A stretch of 64,000 bases of DNA from Tritrichomonas foetus (Eukaryota; Parabasalia; Tritrichomonadida; Tritrichomonadidae): NCBI GenBank assembly GCA_001839685.1, contig MLAK01000605.1:8371-72370 (forward strand), given 5' to 3'. The translations under genes were made by a program, and so were the position numbers. The notes below the pieces were generated by a model. The model was not told the DNA's origin. It did no database searches and was given only the letters and a program-made list of their open reading frames with translations. Below, piece by piece: positions 10,196-18,827 of this stretch (its first letter is position 1; every line of letters begins with the position of its first letter).

Positions 10196-12757
10196 TCAAT
10201 CGAGCAACAAAGAAAAGTTTGAGGTTGGTCTTTCAACAAATTTAATTCGATCTTTGCAATCACTATCATACAAATAGATACAGAAAACTTCACCTGCAAA
10301 CGATTTGAAGTAGATATATCTGTCTTTCGTTCCTAGAATAACAGCTTTTGTTTCACCATCAACGAGAACTTCGTCAGCTTGAAGGAAGCCAGTTCCATTC
10401 ATCGAAGACTGAAGAGTTGAAACAACAAGTGGAATAAAAGACTGATTATAAACAGAATTATCATCTCCAATTTCATAAACCCTTCGAATAAGTTTGCATT
10501 CTTCAGGAACGAATTTAAACAAATCTTCTTTTTGAATTTGATCAACATCACAATCATTTTTCTTCAAAAGTCTTGAAAAGGGTGTCATTTCTTCATCAAA
10601 ACCAACAACTGTGATAAATCCTTTATCAGGATGCACATAAATATCGCCTGGACAACAATTCATGTAAATTTTATCATTTGATGTCATGTCTGATTTGAAA
10701 AGTGGTGAAATGTTTAATTTCATATTTCCAATAGTTTTGTAAGTTTCTGGAACAACTCTTGCAATTAGAGAAAGATTTGCAGTTGGAATAATTGCAGCTG
10801 ATTGTGTTTGTGGATTTTCAGTGATGACAACAGCGGAATCTTTGCCTACAGAAGTAATCATTCCTCTTACTTGTCTATTTTCATCAATTTTTACATTAAC
10901 TATGTCAAATGCATAGAAACATCCGTTGGTTTCAATTGCAGAAACAGTTTCTTCTTTATAAAAAGCGAAGTTTCCTTTTGAATCTTGCCCAACATAGGAA
11001 AATGCGAATTTTGCCATGATTTTTATTGGTTCTTTTCCATGTAAAAAGAAAGGTTTAACTTTTTCACAAGGATAATTTACACCTTTAATTGTGATTTCAA
11101 TGATGTCTCGACTTGATTGATGTAATTTATATGTACTAAAGACTTCCTTAAGTGTTCCTTCAACCTGTACAATTGCTACAGTTTTCATATTTTGTAAATA
11201 AAGGAAGTTTCCAAATACACCCATAACCTTGAATTCATTCACATCATCTCCTACATTCACTTTTATATTATTATTCATATCAGCATTATTATTATTAGAA
11301 GCAGAATTAGAATTAGTAGAAGAAGACACTTGATTTGTTATTGATGAATTGCTCGCTGCTGCAGCTTGTTGGATTTGGTTAGTGGGGATTGAAATTTCGA
11401 ATAATGTTTCGCCATGAACTAACCCATAACTTTTGAGAAGGGCTCCACCATCGATTGTAAGTGTTTGTCCCATATGTACAACTTTCACTCCAATGTAGCC
11501 TCTTCGAGTGATTAGCTTTGCATTCATGATTGGCATCAACATCAAATTTCCATTCACAACAAGTGCAATTTTTCCTGAACTAGCCACACCAAACACATTT
11601 CCAATAACATCATCAACTTTCACAACATCACCTGGTAAAAGGCCACACTGTAACATTGAATGAACATCGACATTTATTTCCTCATTTCCAGCAAGTACAC
11701 TCGAAGCAGAAAGCAAATTATGACCAATCAAAAACTTTTTCATTCCAGGATGAACAATTTGTACATCACCAGTTAAAACATAAGTGTGAAAGCAACCACA
11801 TGTTGCATAAACAGCACGCCCTGGAATATTTTTAGACTGTTTCGGTGTTGTATATGAGAAGCTTTCATTAAGCATCAATCGGCCATCATCTGAAGCTCCG
11901 CAAGCATAAACATTTCCATCTTGATCGATAAAAACAGTGTGTGAATCGCCCATATCGATATCAACGATAACTTTATTGGATAAAGCTTTAACTAATTGGA
12001 ACTGAGCTAAAGCATCTTCGTTTCCATGTCCTAAACGACCGTTGCCACCACTGCCCCATGTATACACCAGACCATCAGTCGTGATGATTGCACTATGTTG
12101 GTTGTATCCGAACACTCTTAAAACTTTGATTTTGTCTAAAGATGGAATTGGCACGAAGGTTTTCGAATCAGAGGTAATTTTGCCAATTCCATACGCAATG
12201 TTCTCAATTGTGACGGCTATGGTGAAATTTTCACCACTGGCAACGTCATAAATCGGTTTTGGAAATTGGTACTTGATTGGGTCCTTAGTTGGATCTTCGT
12301 CAGCGATAAACAAACTTCCATCTTTACCAATAGCGAGTGCATAATTAATGGAAGAGGCCACATAAACGCATGGAATTGGAATATTCAATTTATATGGAAG
12401 ACCTTTGGGAGTCCGTCTGTTTGCGACAAATACACTACCTGTGTCTGTTAAATAAGCGGTTATTTTATCGCCACAGGCAGCCCATACGATTTTATAATCT
12501 TCGAGGGTCGTAACGCGTGTCGGTCTGTTTTCGTTTAGCTTTTCGATGAAGCCAATTTGTCCATCGGTGTTGCTGCCCCATCCGGAAACGGATCCGTTGA
12601 GGTAAACAATCACGTTATGTTGCCACCCTGAGGCGATGCAGACAACACCTTTTAAATCGATATCAACTGGTGTTGGAACTTTATTGCTATTATTTGGAGT
12701 GCTTCTACCAAGGCGATATGAACTACTGGTTCCAGCAGAATAAAGAGTAGCAGTCAT
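10196..12757 (-). CDS. RCC1-repeat protein
   Basis: 853 residues from the ATG at 12757 (MTATLYSAG). The frame opens two codons earlier with TTG. Residues 1-330 contain RCC1-type repeats: SGWGSNTDGQIGF, YTWGSGGNGRLGHGNEDALAQF, SHTVFIDQDGNVYACGASDDGRLML, and ATCGCFHTYVLTG. These build a seven-bladed propeller that in other eukaryotes binds chromatin/Ran or membranes and ubiquitin ligases. The remaining 500 residues are beta-rich with repeated short modules (LLPGDVVKVDDVIGNVFGVA, IGVKVVHMGQTLTIDGG) and a Ser/Asn-rich linker around 470-500. That tail matches no domain I know, and the protein is unlikely to be the canonical Ran exchange factor. A TCATTTC initiator (minus strand, 12768-12774) lies about 17 bases upstream. 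Confidence 0.85.
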   Translation of the reverse strand: MTATLYSAGTSSSYRLGRSTPNNSNKVPTPVDIDLKGVVCIASGWQHNVIVYLNGSVSGWGSNTDGQIGFIEKLNENRPTRVTTLEDYKIVWAACGDKITAYLTDTGSVFVANRRTPKGLPYKLNIPIPCVYVASSINYALAIGKDGSLFIADEDPTKDPIKYQFPKPIYDVASGENFTIAVTIENIAYGIGKITSDSKTFVPIPSLDKIKVLRVFGYNQHSAIITTDGLVYTWGSGGNGRLGHGNEDALAQFQLVKALSNKVIVDIDMGDSHTVFIDQDGNVYACGASDDGRLMLNESFSYTTPKQSKNIPGRAVYATCGCFHTYVLTGDVQIVHPGMKKFLIGHNLLSASSVLAGNEEINVDVHSMLQCGLLPGDVVKVDDVIGNVFGVASSGKIALVVNGNLMLMPIMNAKLITRRGYIGVKVVHMGQTLTIDGGALLKSYGLVHGETLFEISIPTNQIQQAAAASNSSITNQVSSSTNSNSASNNNNADMNNNIKVNVGDDVNEFKVMGVFGNFLYLQNMKTVAIVQVEGTLKEVFSTYKLHQSSRDIIEITIKGVNYPCEKVKPFFLHGKEPIKIMAKFAFSYVGQDSKGNFAFYKEETVSAIETNGCFYAFDIVNVKIDENRQVRGMITSVGKDSAVVITENPQTQSAAIIPTANLSLIARVVPETYKTIGNMKLNISPLFKSDMTSNDKIYMNCCPGDIYVHPDKGFITVVGFDEEMTPFSRLLKKNDCDVDQIQKEDLFKFVPEECKLIRRVYEIGDDNSVYNQSFIPLVVSTLQSSMNGTGFLQADEVLVDGETKAVILGTKDRYIYFKSFAGEVFCIYLYDSDCKDRIKFVERPTSNFSLLLD

Positions 12758-13235
12758 TGTCAAATTTGAAATGATGAAAGGCGAAAAAAGAAAAGTGCTA
12801 TTAAAGAGAGAAATCGACCAATTATGATATGAATTTGTAACTCAACTTTTTGACAATATAAATGGTTATATATATATTTTACGTATTTATTCATTATTTT
12901 CGGTCATTTAAAAGTATTAATGATGGAATTGCATTTACTACATAAATATGCATTCTATTATCCTTTCGATAATGGAAAATACAAAATAACGTGACTGAAA
13001 ATCTTTGTCAGAAAAATCTGACTTTTTCATATCAAAGTAAAACCAAATAAGTCATGAAAAACTTGAATAATAAAATCTTTCGAATTTAACTTTTTCATTA
13101 TATCATATATTAACAATCTTTACTTTTTGATCAACATTTATTATGACATGAAAACTTTTTCAGGGTCGTAAGTAATGATTTCAAAAGAATTGAAAAAAAC
13201 CCAAAATCCAATAAAATTTTAGTACTCTTTCCTTG
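12758..13235. other. Divergent promoter region (RCC1 and Myb genes)
   Basis: AT-rich spacer between divergent genes. It contains CGGTCATTTAAAAG around 12900 and no coding frame. I found no clear TCATTTTT initiator directly before the Myb ATG; TCTTTCCTTG precedes it instead. Confidence 0.4.
12768..12774 (-). promoter_or_regulatory. Putative initiator of the RCC1 gene
   Basis: TCATTTC on the minus strand, 17 bases before the ATG at 12757. It fits the trichomonad initiator pattern and supports moving the start to that ATG. Confidence 0.45.
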
Positions 13236-14522
13236 ATGCGCCGCAAATGGACCGAAGAAGAAGATTCTATTATTCTAAATGTGGTCGCAAAAAATGGAAA
13301 GCATTGGGAGCTCCTCTCGAGTATGCTTCCAAATCGCACAACAACTCAAATTAGTGCACATTACGAGAAGTGCCTCGATCCAACCCTCGTTAAAGGACCC
13401 TTCACATTGGATGAAGACAGAATCATCACCTCGTTCGTCACAGAGCACGGCACGCAAGCGTGGACCAAAATAAAATCATATATTCCTTCCCGCACGCCGA
13501 AGCAGTGCCGCGAACGCTGGCTAAACCACCTCGCACCAGGGGTCGACAACAAGCGCGAATGGACGTCCACCGAGGACGAATTCATCTTGCGCGCAGTATC
13601 AACGATGGGCCAGCGTTGGGCGGCAATCGCCAAAATGATGCCCGGAAGGACCGATAATTCAATCAAAAACCGATATAATTCTTCGATTTCGAAACGCGTT
13701 GTTGTAGATTCGACCGGAAAGATCACATTAACTCCACAAAAGAGCCAAAAAAGTGCATTCACGTCTACGAACTCGAACACAAACCTCCAGAATTATAATC
13801 CTAATCCGATTTCTTCCAGCCAAACCCCGAATTTAAATAATTACGATCTTAAACCGACAACCAATCATCATCAAATTCACATCACAAGTCCTACAAATGC
13901 ATCTACAGAATCATTCTTCAATGAAAACTCTGACAACTGTTCTCCAAATTCCGACAGAGGTGAAATTAATAATGGCATGGCCAAATTGAGCGGTTTGAGC
14001 ACCCATCAAAATGAATGTGGCGGCACGGCGTGCGCACATTCTAATTTGGTTGGTGCTTCACAACAACTTAAGAAGGTGCCATTCGTTATTCCAATAATCA
14101 CCACGAAATCTTCCCAAAGTAATTTCCCGAATATCAAAACAGATAATATCTCAAAGACAGAGGCGTTCGCTCAATCCTACGAGAAATACAATTCTCCAGT
14201 CCCTGAGCCAGGGCAGGCAGATTACGGTTTCTTTTTGGGCGAATGCGATTGTTCGTATTATAACCAACCATCACACGCGGTAGACTACTCAAATGACAAT
14301 TCAAACGATTACTCCAGCAGCTACGACTACGGATGCGAGTTCGAGTGCAACAATGGCGAGCCTGAGCCAGGCTTCTGTCCATCTGACGCACTTTTCTCAT
14401 GCTCGCCAAACTCCGAGCCAGTCGAATTTGAGGAGTTCCAGCCTGAGCCAGGCTTCTCCACATTTTTCGACGTGGCCAATGAAATTTTCCTTCCAACCGC
14501 GTGTGATTTCACAAAAGCCTAA
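13236..14522 (+). CDS. Myb transcription factor with three Myb repeats
   Basis: 428 residues from the ATG at 13236 (MRRKWTEEED), one codon after a TTG. Three consecutive Myb/SANT repeats span residues 1-155. R1 is KWTEEEDSIILNVVAKNGKH...IS. R2 is GPFTLDEDRIITSFVTEHG with QCRERWLNHL. R3 is REWTSTEDEFILRAVSTMG with NSIKNRYNSSI. The regularly spaced Trp residues and the R2 recognition helix match animal-type 3R-Myb proteins. In the first repeat the third Trp position is replaced (TTQISAHYEKCL). The C-terminal half is Asn/Ser-rich. It ends with three Pro-Glu-Pro-Gly elements set in acidic and aromatic sequence (PVPEPGQADYGFF, GEPEPGFCPSDALF, QPEPGFSTFF), which may be an activation region. Trichomonads use Myb proteins as promoter-binding regulators. 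The stop is TAAA, the trichomonad polyadenylation context. Confidence 0.93.
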   Translation: MRRKWTEEEDSIILNVVAKNGKHWELLSSMLPNRTTTQISAHYEKCLDPTLVKGPFTLDEDRIITSFVTEHGTQAWTKIKSYIPSRTPKQCRERWLNHLAPGVDNKREWTSTEDEFILRAVSTMGQRWAAIAKMMPGRTDNSIKNRYNSSISKRVVVDSTGKITLTPQKSQKSAFTSTNSNTNLQNYNPNPISSSQTPNLNNYDLKPTTNHHQIHITSPTNASTESFFNENSDNCSPNSDRGEINNGMAKLSGLSTHQNECGGTACAHSNLVGASQQLKKVPFVIPIITTKSSQSNFPNIKTDNISKTEAFAQSYEKYNSPVPEPGQADYGFFLGECDCSYYNQPSHAVDYSNDNSNDYSSSYDYGCEFECNNGEPEPGFCPSDALFSCSPNSEPVEFEEFQPEPGFSTFFDVANEIFLPTACDFTKA

Positions 14523-14876
14523 ACAAACAAAAGTTTTTTATTTTCATCATCTTTGTCTTCAGTTTTTATGAGAAATCTCTTTTTTTCATGATATAAAAAT
14601 TTCCAAAAATGATCGAGAGCGACCGATCACGATGGAAAAGCCATTCTCAAGCATGAAAGATAAAAAGTTTGATTCCGTGAATAGGAGTTATCAAAAAAAA
14701 CTTTTTTTTTCGACCATGAAGCCGAGGCAAAATCTCACTCAAAATCTGTTTTCATATAACAATTCATATATGAGATTTCAAATATCATTCAAAAATCCAT
14801 GTTCGATGAAATTTTTCATCTAACATTTCTTCACAAATAAAAGCAGTTAGAACGGTTTTGGTCGACCTTTACACAT
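14523..14876. other. Spacer and promoter before ribosomal protein S11
   Basis: AT-rich spacer containing a short unconvincing frame (14632-14823). The last 30 bases hold AACGG (about 14852-14856) and CCTTT (14866-14870), candidates for Myb-type and M5 core promoter elements. Confidence 0.4.
14866..14870 (+). promoter_or_regulatory. Putative M5-type (CCTTT) start element of the S11 gene
   Basis: CCTTT sits 7 bases before the ATG, and no TCATTTTT initiator is nearby. In Trichomonas vaginalis CCTTT (M5) overlaps the transcription start in genes that lack the Inr. An AACGG element about 10 bases further upstream could be the partner bound by a Myb-like protein. The assignment is inference from that precedent. 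Confidence 0.45.
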
Positions 14877-15350
14877 ATGTCTAACCCAGACGTCCAAGTC
14901 GAGCGCGCCTTCCAAAAGCAACCACAAATTTTCCTTGCTTCAAAGCGCTACCTCAACGCTGAGAAGAAGCCACGTTACTCCAAGTGCATTGGTCTTAAAA
15001 TCCAAACACCAGCCGCCGCCAAAGAAAGCGATTATGTTGATCGCAAGTGCCCATTCACAGGCAATGTCACAATCCGTGGCCGTTTAGTCCGTGGTGTTGT
15101 CATTTCTACAAAGATGAGGCGTACAGTCATCGTCCGCCGCGACTATCTCCACTGGATCCGCAAGTACAAGCGTTTCGAAAAGCGTAACACAAAGATCCCA
15201 GCTCACTGCAGCCCAGCCTTCGTTGTTAAGGAAGGAGATATCGTCCAAATCGGTGAATGCCGCCCACTCTCCAAGACTGTCCACTTCAACGTTATTTCCG
15301 TTAAGCCAAGCGCAGTCGGTGCTGACAAGAAGCAATTCCGCGTTTTCTAA
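14877..15350 (+). CDS. RPS11: 40S ribosomal protein S11 (uS17)
   Basis: A 157-residue protein covering the whole of eukaryotic uS17. The S11-specific N-terminus contains [12 protein letters not shown]. The OB-fold core contains [38 protein letters not shown] and [17 protein letters not shown], with [15 protein letters not shown] and VHFNVISV closing the fold. The protein binds 18S rRNA in the small subunit body. Codon use is visibly richer in G and C (AAG, CGC, GTC, TCC) than in neighbouring genes, as expected for a highly expressed gene. The stop TAAA overlaps the trichomonad poly(A) signal. Confidence 0.98.
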   Translation: MSNPDVQVERAFQKQPQIFLASKRYLNAEKKPRYSKCIGLKIQTPAAAKESDYVDRKCPFTGNVTIRGRLVRGVVISTKMRRTVIVRRDYLHWIRKYKRFEKRNTKIPAHCSPAFVVKEGDIVQIGECRPLSKTVHFNVISVKPSAVGADKKQFRVF

Positions 15351-15902
15351 ACAAGCTGCTTCGATTGATTTCCAATAAAACTTTATCAACAATAAATTTC
15401 ACACCCCAATTTTTGATTTCATCGCATTCATATTTGATGCACTGAGAAAGTTTACATTATACTTTTTTTTCTCATTGCCTTCAAAAATCTCATTCCTTTT
15501 CGAATTATTAAATATATTCATGTTTCGTCATCAATGATGCGAGTTTGTTTAGTTATCAGATTCTGTTTAGTTATTAGATTCTGTTTAGTTATTAGATTCT
15601 GTTTAGTTATTAGATTCTGTTTAGTTATTAGATTCTGTTTTAGTTATTAGATTCTGTTTTAGTTATTAGATTCTGTTTTAGTTATTAGAGTGACTCGATG
15701 AGGAAGCCATCATGTCAATGATGAGCCAAAACAAATATTTCCATGATATTTCATAGATCTTTCAGAGTAAAGAAGGATTTTGTGTCACCAAAAACCAATC
15801 TTTCTATTCGTCAAGTGATGAATAAATTTGGAAGTTTTGGATTCAATCAAGAGAAAAAACATGTTATATATAATCAATAAAATAAAACAAACAGAAAACA
15901 TT
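15351..15902. other. Convergent intergenic region
   Basis: It contains the tandem repeat at 15547-15690. The remainder is AT-rich 3' flanking sequence with no supported gene; a 63-codon minus frame at 15785-15976 is not credible. Confidence 0.4.
15547..15690. repeat. 18/19-bp tandem repeat (minisatellite)
   Basis: Seven full copies and one partial copy of GTTTAGTTATTAGATTCT are arranged head to tail with no spacers. The first copy has CAG instead of TAG. Copies one to five are 18 bp. The copies from 15637 onward carry one extra T (GTTTTAG) and are 19 bp. The array lies between the convergent S11 and coiled-coil genes. Confidence 0.95.
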
Positions 15903-17507
15903 TTATTGCATTTGAGCCTTCGAATCTTCGAAAACAAATCGAACAATTCGTGGACTTTTTTCATGACGTTCAACATTCGGGCTCCTTATATTCCGTGGTG
16001 AACGACTTTCATAAGAATGAAGTGGTGGCGATGGTGGTGGTGGTAAGATTTGCACATTCAATGGAGGAGGTTGTTTAATTTTTAATCGAGGAAGCATCTC
16101 TCTAAAACTACTATTCAAATTATTTTTAAGGCTCTCATTATTATTTTCATTACTATTTTCACTCATGTAATTTTCAATATTGCTGGTATTTGCAGAATTT
16201 TGATTGTTTTTCGTTGAATGATTTAATTGGCATGCTTTATTTTCACTGTTTATTTGATCGACTAGTTTCCGCTTATTTAATTCTTCATGATTTCTTTGTA
16301 TCATTGTTTCAATATCATCGTAAAATTTATCATCAAGAACGTTTTCATATGAATTCGGATTTGTTTTCATCAGGAAACTAAGGTTTGCTAAATTTTCATC
16401 ACCAATATCAGAATTTGAATGGAATCTTTTGAGTGATTTACATTGATGAGATAATTTCTCATCTATAGCTTTCATTGAATTAGCCATTTTATGTTCTTTA
16501 GATAAAGCCTTATTTTGAAATTGAGAAAAGTTATTCACATCGGAAGAATTATAATCAAAAGGATTGACTGCACCTCTTGAAGGAGATTCACTTTTTCTAC
16601 TTTTCATTCTCTGTTCAATATCTGAGCTCATCTTCCTTCGTGATTTGGCACGTGGTGATTTTCTTGATGAATGATTATTAGTTATTCTTAAAAGTTCTTC
16701 TCTTTTCATATTCTTGTCATATTGCAATGAACTCAATCTCCTCTGGAGGAATAAAACCATTTGGTTCATTTTACAAACTTCAGGAACATTATTTATAATC
16801 ATTGAAATATTATCATTTATTTCTTTACCTTCATCTACTAGAATTGACAGTTTATTTTGAAGTTCTTCAATTGTGTTTCTTTGATTATTGATTTCTTCAT
16901 AAATTTCTGAGTTAACAATTATTTCATATGAATTTCTCTTTTCAACCAAAATGTCTTTTCCTCTTTGAACTAAATCTTTAATTGAGTTTAAGCTATTTCG
17001 ATACATTTCAACATCATTTGATATTTTCAAGATATAATCTTTACTAGTGAGTTCTTTAATTCTATTAATATCATTTTCTAAAGATTCTTTTTCATTTTTG
17101 AGAGAATTCAGCTTTTGATATTCTGGTGAATTAATCTCACCGTTAAAAAATAGTTCAAAATTATCAGAATCATTATTTGAATGCATATTCGGCCGAATAT
17201 TTGAATTAATATTTGGACAGATCATTGAATTTAAATTTTCGAAAAATTCAGGATGGTGGTTCTTAACGGTTATTGTTAACTCCTCTGCCTTCTGGCGTAG
17301 AGGAGCAATTTGACTTTTCGTGAATAGAATCTGTTGGCTAAGCTTTTGGCGTTGTTCAATCAGCTCGCGCTGATCTGACGAATCTATATTTGTTATACTT
17401 TTGCGAGGTGAACGATATTGCTGAGATAATTCGGGACAGTATTTGAAAATGTCATTTATTTGCTGTGTCCTTGCGCTTTGAACCCGCCGCATAGGAGAAG
17501 CAGTCAT
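15903..17507 (-). CDS. Coiled-coil protein with proline-rich tail
   Basis: 534 residues from the ATG at 17507 (MTASPMRRVQS). The N-terminus is basic and has SP sites (QQYRSPRKS). Long heptad-rich coiled coil lies at about residues 50-280. A basic patch with repeated SPR/SRR follows (NHSSRKSPRAKSRRKMSS). The region after it is Asn/Ser-rich, and the proline tail contains QPPPLNVQILPPPPSPPL and further SPR motifs. The SP/SPR sites could be targets of proline-directed kinases. No family was recognised; such proteins are common in the cytoskeleton of trichomonads. A TCATTTCAG element lies about 38 bases upstream of the ATG. Confidence 0.75.
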   Translation of the reverse strand: MTASPMRRVQSARTQQINDIFKYCPELSQQYRSPRKSITNIDSSDQRELIEQRQKLSQQILFTKSQIAPLRQKAEELTITVKNHHPEFFENLNSMICPNINSNIRPNMHSNNDSDNFELFFNGEINSPEYQKLNSLKNEKESLENDINRIKELTSKDYILKISNDVEMYRNSLNSIKDLVQRGKDILVEKRNSYEIIVNSEIYEEINNQRNTIEELQNKLSILVDEGKEINDNISMIINNVPEVCKMNQMVLFLQRRLSSLQYDKNMKREELLRITNNHSSRKSPRAKSRRKMSSDIEQRMKSRKSESPSRGAVNPFDYNSSDVNNFSQFQNKALSKEHKMANSMKAIDEKLSHQCKSLKRFHSNSDIGDENLANLSFLMKTNPNSYENVLDDKFYDDIETMIQRNHEELNKRKLVDQINSENKACQLNHSTKNNQNSANTSNIENYMSENSNENNNESLKNNLNSSFREMLPRLKIKQPPPLNVQILPPPPSPPLHSYESRSPRNIRSPNVERHEKSPRIVRFVFEDSKAQMQ

Positions 17508-18827
17508 CGCGTCGAGTATTTTATTTTCAATCTCCTTCTGAAATGATTATTATAAAGTATATAAAAAGTTTTTCATAAATATTCAAAAAAATTAAAAATA
17601 CATGGCGTGTTTTTTGAATTTACACCAACGATAAATCTGGAAATTGAGTTATTGTCACAAAAGCTAAATGCTTTTGTGAAAAATGTGAGACTTTAAATTA
17701 TTAAATGGCCAAATATATTTAATTTTTCTAATAAAAGAAAATCAAGCAAACATAGTCAATATTTCAAGAAACCAAAAATCCGTTAAGGGTCAATTTTTTG
17801 AACATCTGAACCCTTTATAAATCTGCACACGAAAAATCCTAATTTCATCTTTTTATTTGACTAAAATATTCTTGTGAATCACAAGAATGATGCCTAATAC
17901 TTCTAAGATCTAACATGATTTTATTTTTTCAAGATATCTTTTGATTTTGGATAATCCTTTGAGAATTATATATATAAATTCTCCTCATCCATGTTTCTTT
18001 GAATTGAAAATAACTTCAAAAATACCAAATATCATTAGTGATGCAAAATACAATCTTATTTAACTAATTTCTTTTTTTTGATCCTAATTATTTGACAAAA
18101 TAGTCAGATAATGTTTTATAACAGCTCATTTCAAAATTTTTAGGTTTCATTTTCTCGATACTCAAAGGAATTATTTGTCCTCGAATTTCAAATTTTTCCC
18201 GATTTGAACAAAAATATTTTTCTATTATGATATAAAAGCACTTTTCTAAATAAAATTTATGCAAATATTTAATAATTCTATTATATTTTCTATTTTTTTT
18301 ATCAAATTATTTGTAATCAAACCAATTTTTAACTGATATTAAGTAAGAAACACATAAAATATAATGAATAAATTATATTAGCCACATAAAATTCCGAAAA
18401 AAAGACACAAATATAAAATTATTTTTTGTAAAATATCATCCAATTAATCTCTATAATAAATACTTCTCACTCAGGAATAGATATTGGATCAGAGTAATCG
18501 AAAAATCTTTATTTTTGATGATAACAATGGTTTCATTTCATTCAAAACTTCATCAAGTCATTCATTTTAGATGAAATCCGATTCAAAGAGCGTCATTACT
18601 TTTATTTCAATTTTCAATTGGAATATTTCAAAAAACTATGATGCCATATTGAATGAAGGTCAGAGAGAGTAACTAAATGACTTTGAGTTTTGAGAGATGG
18701 CAAGCAATTTTTCAATTGTTATAATTTGCCTTTTCAATACTTTGTTCGAAATTTGACCTTGACACAAAATTATGGGTGATTTCTATACTTCATTTTTTTC
18801 AAAAGTATTTTGATAATATAATCACCA
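17508..18827. other. Long AT-rich intergenic region (divergent promoters)
   Basis: About 1.3 kb with no credible frame. Notable words are AAGGGTCAATTTTTTG near 17787 and TTTGACCTT at 18752-18760 (76 bases before the next ATG). TCATTTTTTTC lies near 18790. Confidence 0.4.

Noticed and set aside
13361..13780. 139-codon minus frame inside the Myb gene
   Set aside because: It overlaps the conserved Myb repeats and shows no protein-like features of its own.
15547..15690. CRISPR-like array
   Set aside because: Units are directly adjacent without spacers, in a eukaryotic sequence, so it is a plain minisatellite.
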